Source of the DNA: Anaerolineae bacterium
GTDB taxonomy: Bacteria; Chloroflexota; Anaerolineae; J102
Direction of reading: 5' to 3'
Length of the DNA stretch: 7,241 nt
Assembly (NCBI GenBank): GCA_026985975.1
Contig: JALSPL010000500.1
Location: 1-7,241, forward strand
Of the stretch, positions 6,545-7,241 are shown piece by piece. The position numbers were made by a program, and so were the translations under genes. Below the pieces are notes generated by a model, which did no database searches, was not told the DNA's origin, and saw only the letters and a program-made list of their open reading frames with translations. Position 1 is the stretch's first letter. Each line of letters starts with the position of its first letter.

Positions 6545-6573
6545 TTGACACGCTCGCTGTTCTGGTGTAAGAT
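6545..6573 (+). promoter_or_regulatory. Promoter of the SorC-family regulator gene
   Basis: A perfect -35 TTGACA (6545-6550), a 17-bp spacer and -10 TAAGAT (6568-6573, 4 of 6) form a good housekeeping-type promoter. The start would be near 6580, leaving a leader of about 44 nt. A lone TGAACA (6573-6578) abuts the -10, and the two triple operators lie on either side. Confidence 0.7.
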
Positions 6574-6589
6574 GAACAATACCGACATT

Positions 6590-6613
6590 TGTTCAATACT
6601 GTTCATGTGTTCA
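6590..6613 (-). promoter_or_regulatory. Downstream triple-hexamer operator (mirror copy)
   Basis: TGTTCA occurs at 6590-6595, 6600-6605 and 6608-6613. Read on the minus strand this is TGAACA-N2-TGAACA-N4-TGAACA, the same spacing as at 6520-6543 but inverted; the N2 and N4 bases differ. It lies in the leader just before the start codon at 6624, where bound protein would block elongation or initiation. Confidence 0.65.
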
Positions 6614-6623
6614 AGAGACAACC

Positions 6624-7241
6624 ATGACCTCTGATTCTGAACGTAAAAAACTTCTATACAAGGTGGCCCAAGCTTACTATGAGGACGGCCTGACCCAGCG
6701 GGAGATTGCTCAACGGCTGGGGATTTCTCGAATCAAGGTGTCGAGATGGCTGCAACAGGCCCGAGACGAAAAGATCGTGCAGATCACCATTGTGCCGCCG
6801 GTGGATTCCAACGCGGATCTGGAGCGGGCCCTGGAAAAGCGCTACGATCTGTTGGAGGTGATCATTGTAACGCCCGAGCGCTATGATCAGGCTGGGGTGG
6901 CTTCGGCGTTGGGGCCCGCGGCTGCTGATAACCTGGTGCGCTCTCTGGAAGGCAACGAGATCGTGGGCCTGAGCTGGGGCACGACGTTGCGTAAGGTCAT
7001 CGAGGCGTTGCCGGTGATGAACTGGCCCGAGTTGACGGTGGTGCAGCTTCTCGGTGGATTGGGGCGCCCCGAGGCCGAGGTGCATGGCACCGATCTGGCG
7101 CGGCGCATGGCCCAAGCCTTCAACGCCAAACTGCGCCTGATCCCCGCTCCGGGCATCGTCAGCAGCAAGCTGGTGCGCGACGCCCTGATGCAGGACCTGC
7201 AAATCAGCGATACGCTGGCCCTGGCGCAACGGGCCGATGTG
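6624..7241 (+). CDS. SorC-family sugar-binding transcriptional regulator (partial, C-terminus off the right edge)
   Basis: Cytoplasmic regulator; 206 residues are present, while the family is usually about 310-330. An N-terminal helix-turn-helix at about 23-43 reads LTQREIAQRLGISRIKVSRWL, in two parts LTQREIAQRLG and ISRIKVSRWL, typical of SorC/DeoR(Bacillus)/CggR proteins. A linker with IVPP and a short helical segment leads into the sugar-binding domain, with VIIVTP (79-84), the hallmark GLSWGTTL (115-122), QLLGGLG (141-147) and LIPAPGIVSS (172-181). The effector is probably a phosphorylated sugar. ATG 6624 is chosen because it fits the start of the family's HTH region and follows a good promoter; the ribosome site (AAGAGA) is weak. 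It is divergent from the DeoR-led operon and shares its control region, so it may control both directions. The open frame reaches the window edge without interruption. Confidence 0.93.
   Translation, partial: MTSDSERKKLLYKVAQAYYEDGLTQREIAQRLGISRIKVSRWLQQARDEKIVQITIVPPVDSNADLERALEKRYDLLEVIIVTPERYDQAGVASALGPAAADNLVRSLEGNEIVGLSWGTTLRKVIEALPVMNWPELTVVQLLGGLGRPEAEVHGTDLARRMAQAFNAKLRLIPAPGIVSSKLVRDALMQDLQISDTLALAQRADV

Noticed and set aside
6558..6563. TGTTCT as a further operator half-site
   Set aside because: It has one mismatch and falls in no regular spacing with the two triple arrays.
6654..7229. A 191-codon minus-strand frame opposite the SorC-type gene
   Set aside because: The plus-strand frame has an HTH and the GLSWGTTL sugar-binding signature; the opposite frame has no domain.

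Overview
This window looks like part of a bacterial sugar-uptake locus. It holds six protein-coding genes: five on the minus strand in one apparent operon, and one on the plus strand that diverges from it. Both end genes run off the window. The first minus-strand gene is a DeoR-family repressor. It is followed by a membrane-anchored Asp-box beta-propeller, a SIS-domain sugar-phosphate isomerase/deaminase-like enzyme, a lipoprotein sugar-binding protein of an ABC importer, and an ABC permease cut by the left edge. The plus-strand gene is a SorC-family sugar-responsive regulator cut by the right edge.

Host: the binding protein is a lipoprotein with a clear lipobox and a long Pro/Ala/Gln/Glu-rich linker. 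This, together with the mix of SorC, DeoR, SIS and Asp-box genes and a moderately GC-rich composition, suggests a Chloroflexota-like (Anaerolineae or Caldilineae type) bacterium. That is inference, because the window has no rRNA or other marker gene. No tRNA, rRNA, mobile element or CRISPR array was seen.

Layout: 1-747 permease (minus, partial); 748-807 gap with a strong hairpin; 808-2175 binding protein; 2176-2241 leader with a purine/pyrimidine-skewed tract and a strong ribosome binding site; 2242-3267 SIS enzyme; 3264-5414 propeller, overlapping the SIS start by 4 nt (ATGA); 5418-5585 gap; 5586-6401 DeoR repressor; 6402-6623 divergent control region; 6624 to the right edge SorC-type regulator.

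Working model (inference): the propeller binds or cleaves a glycan outside the membrane. The lipoprotein and permease import the released sugar, and the SIS enzyme isomerises or deaminates its phosphate. DeoR senses a phosphorylated intermediate and represses its own operon.

The most striking part is the 222-bp divergent control region. It carries two promoters with perfect TTGACA -35 boxes. The minus promoter is followed by four tandem TGATTGAAA-like repeats at 10-11 bp spacing. The plus promoter is flanked by two mirrored operators, each TGAACA-N2-TGAACA-N4-TGAACA, in opposite orientation with centres 70 bp apart.
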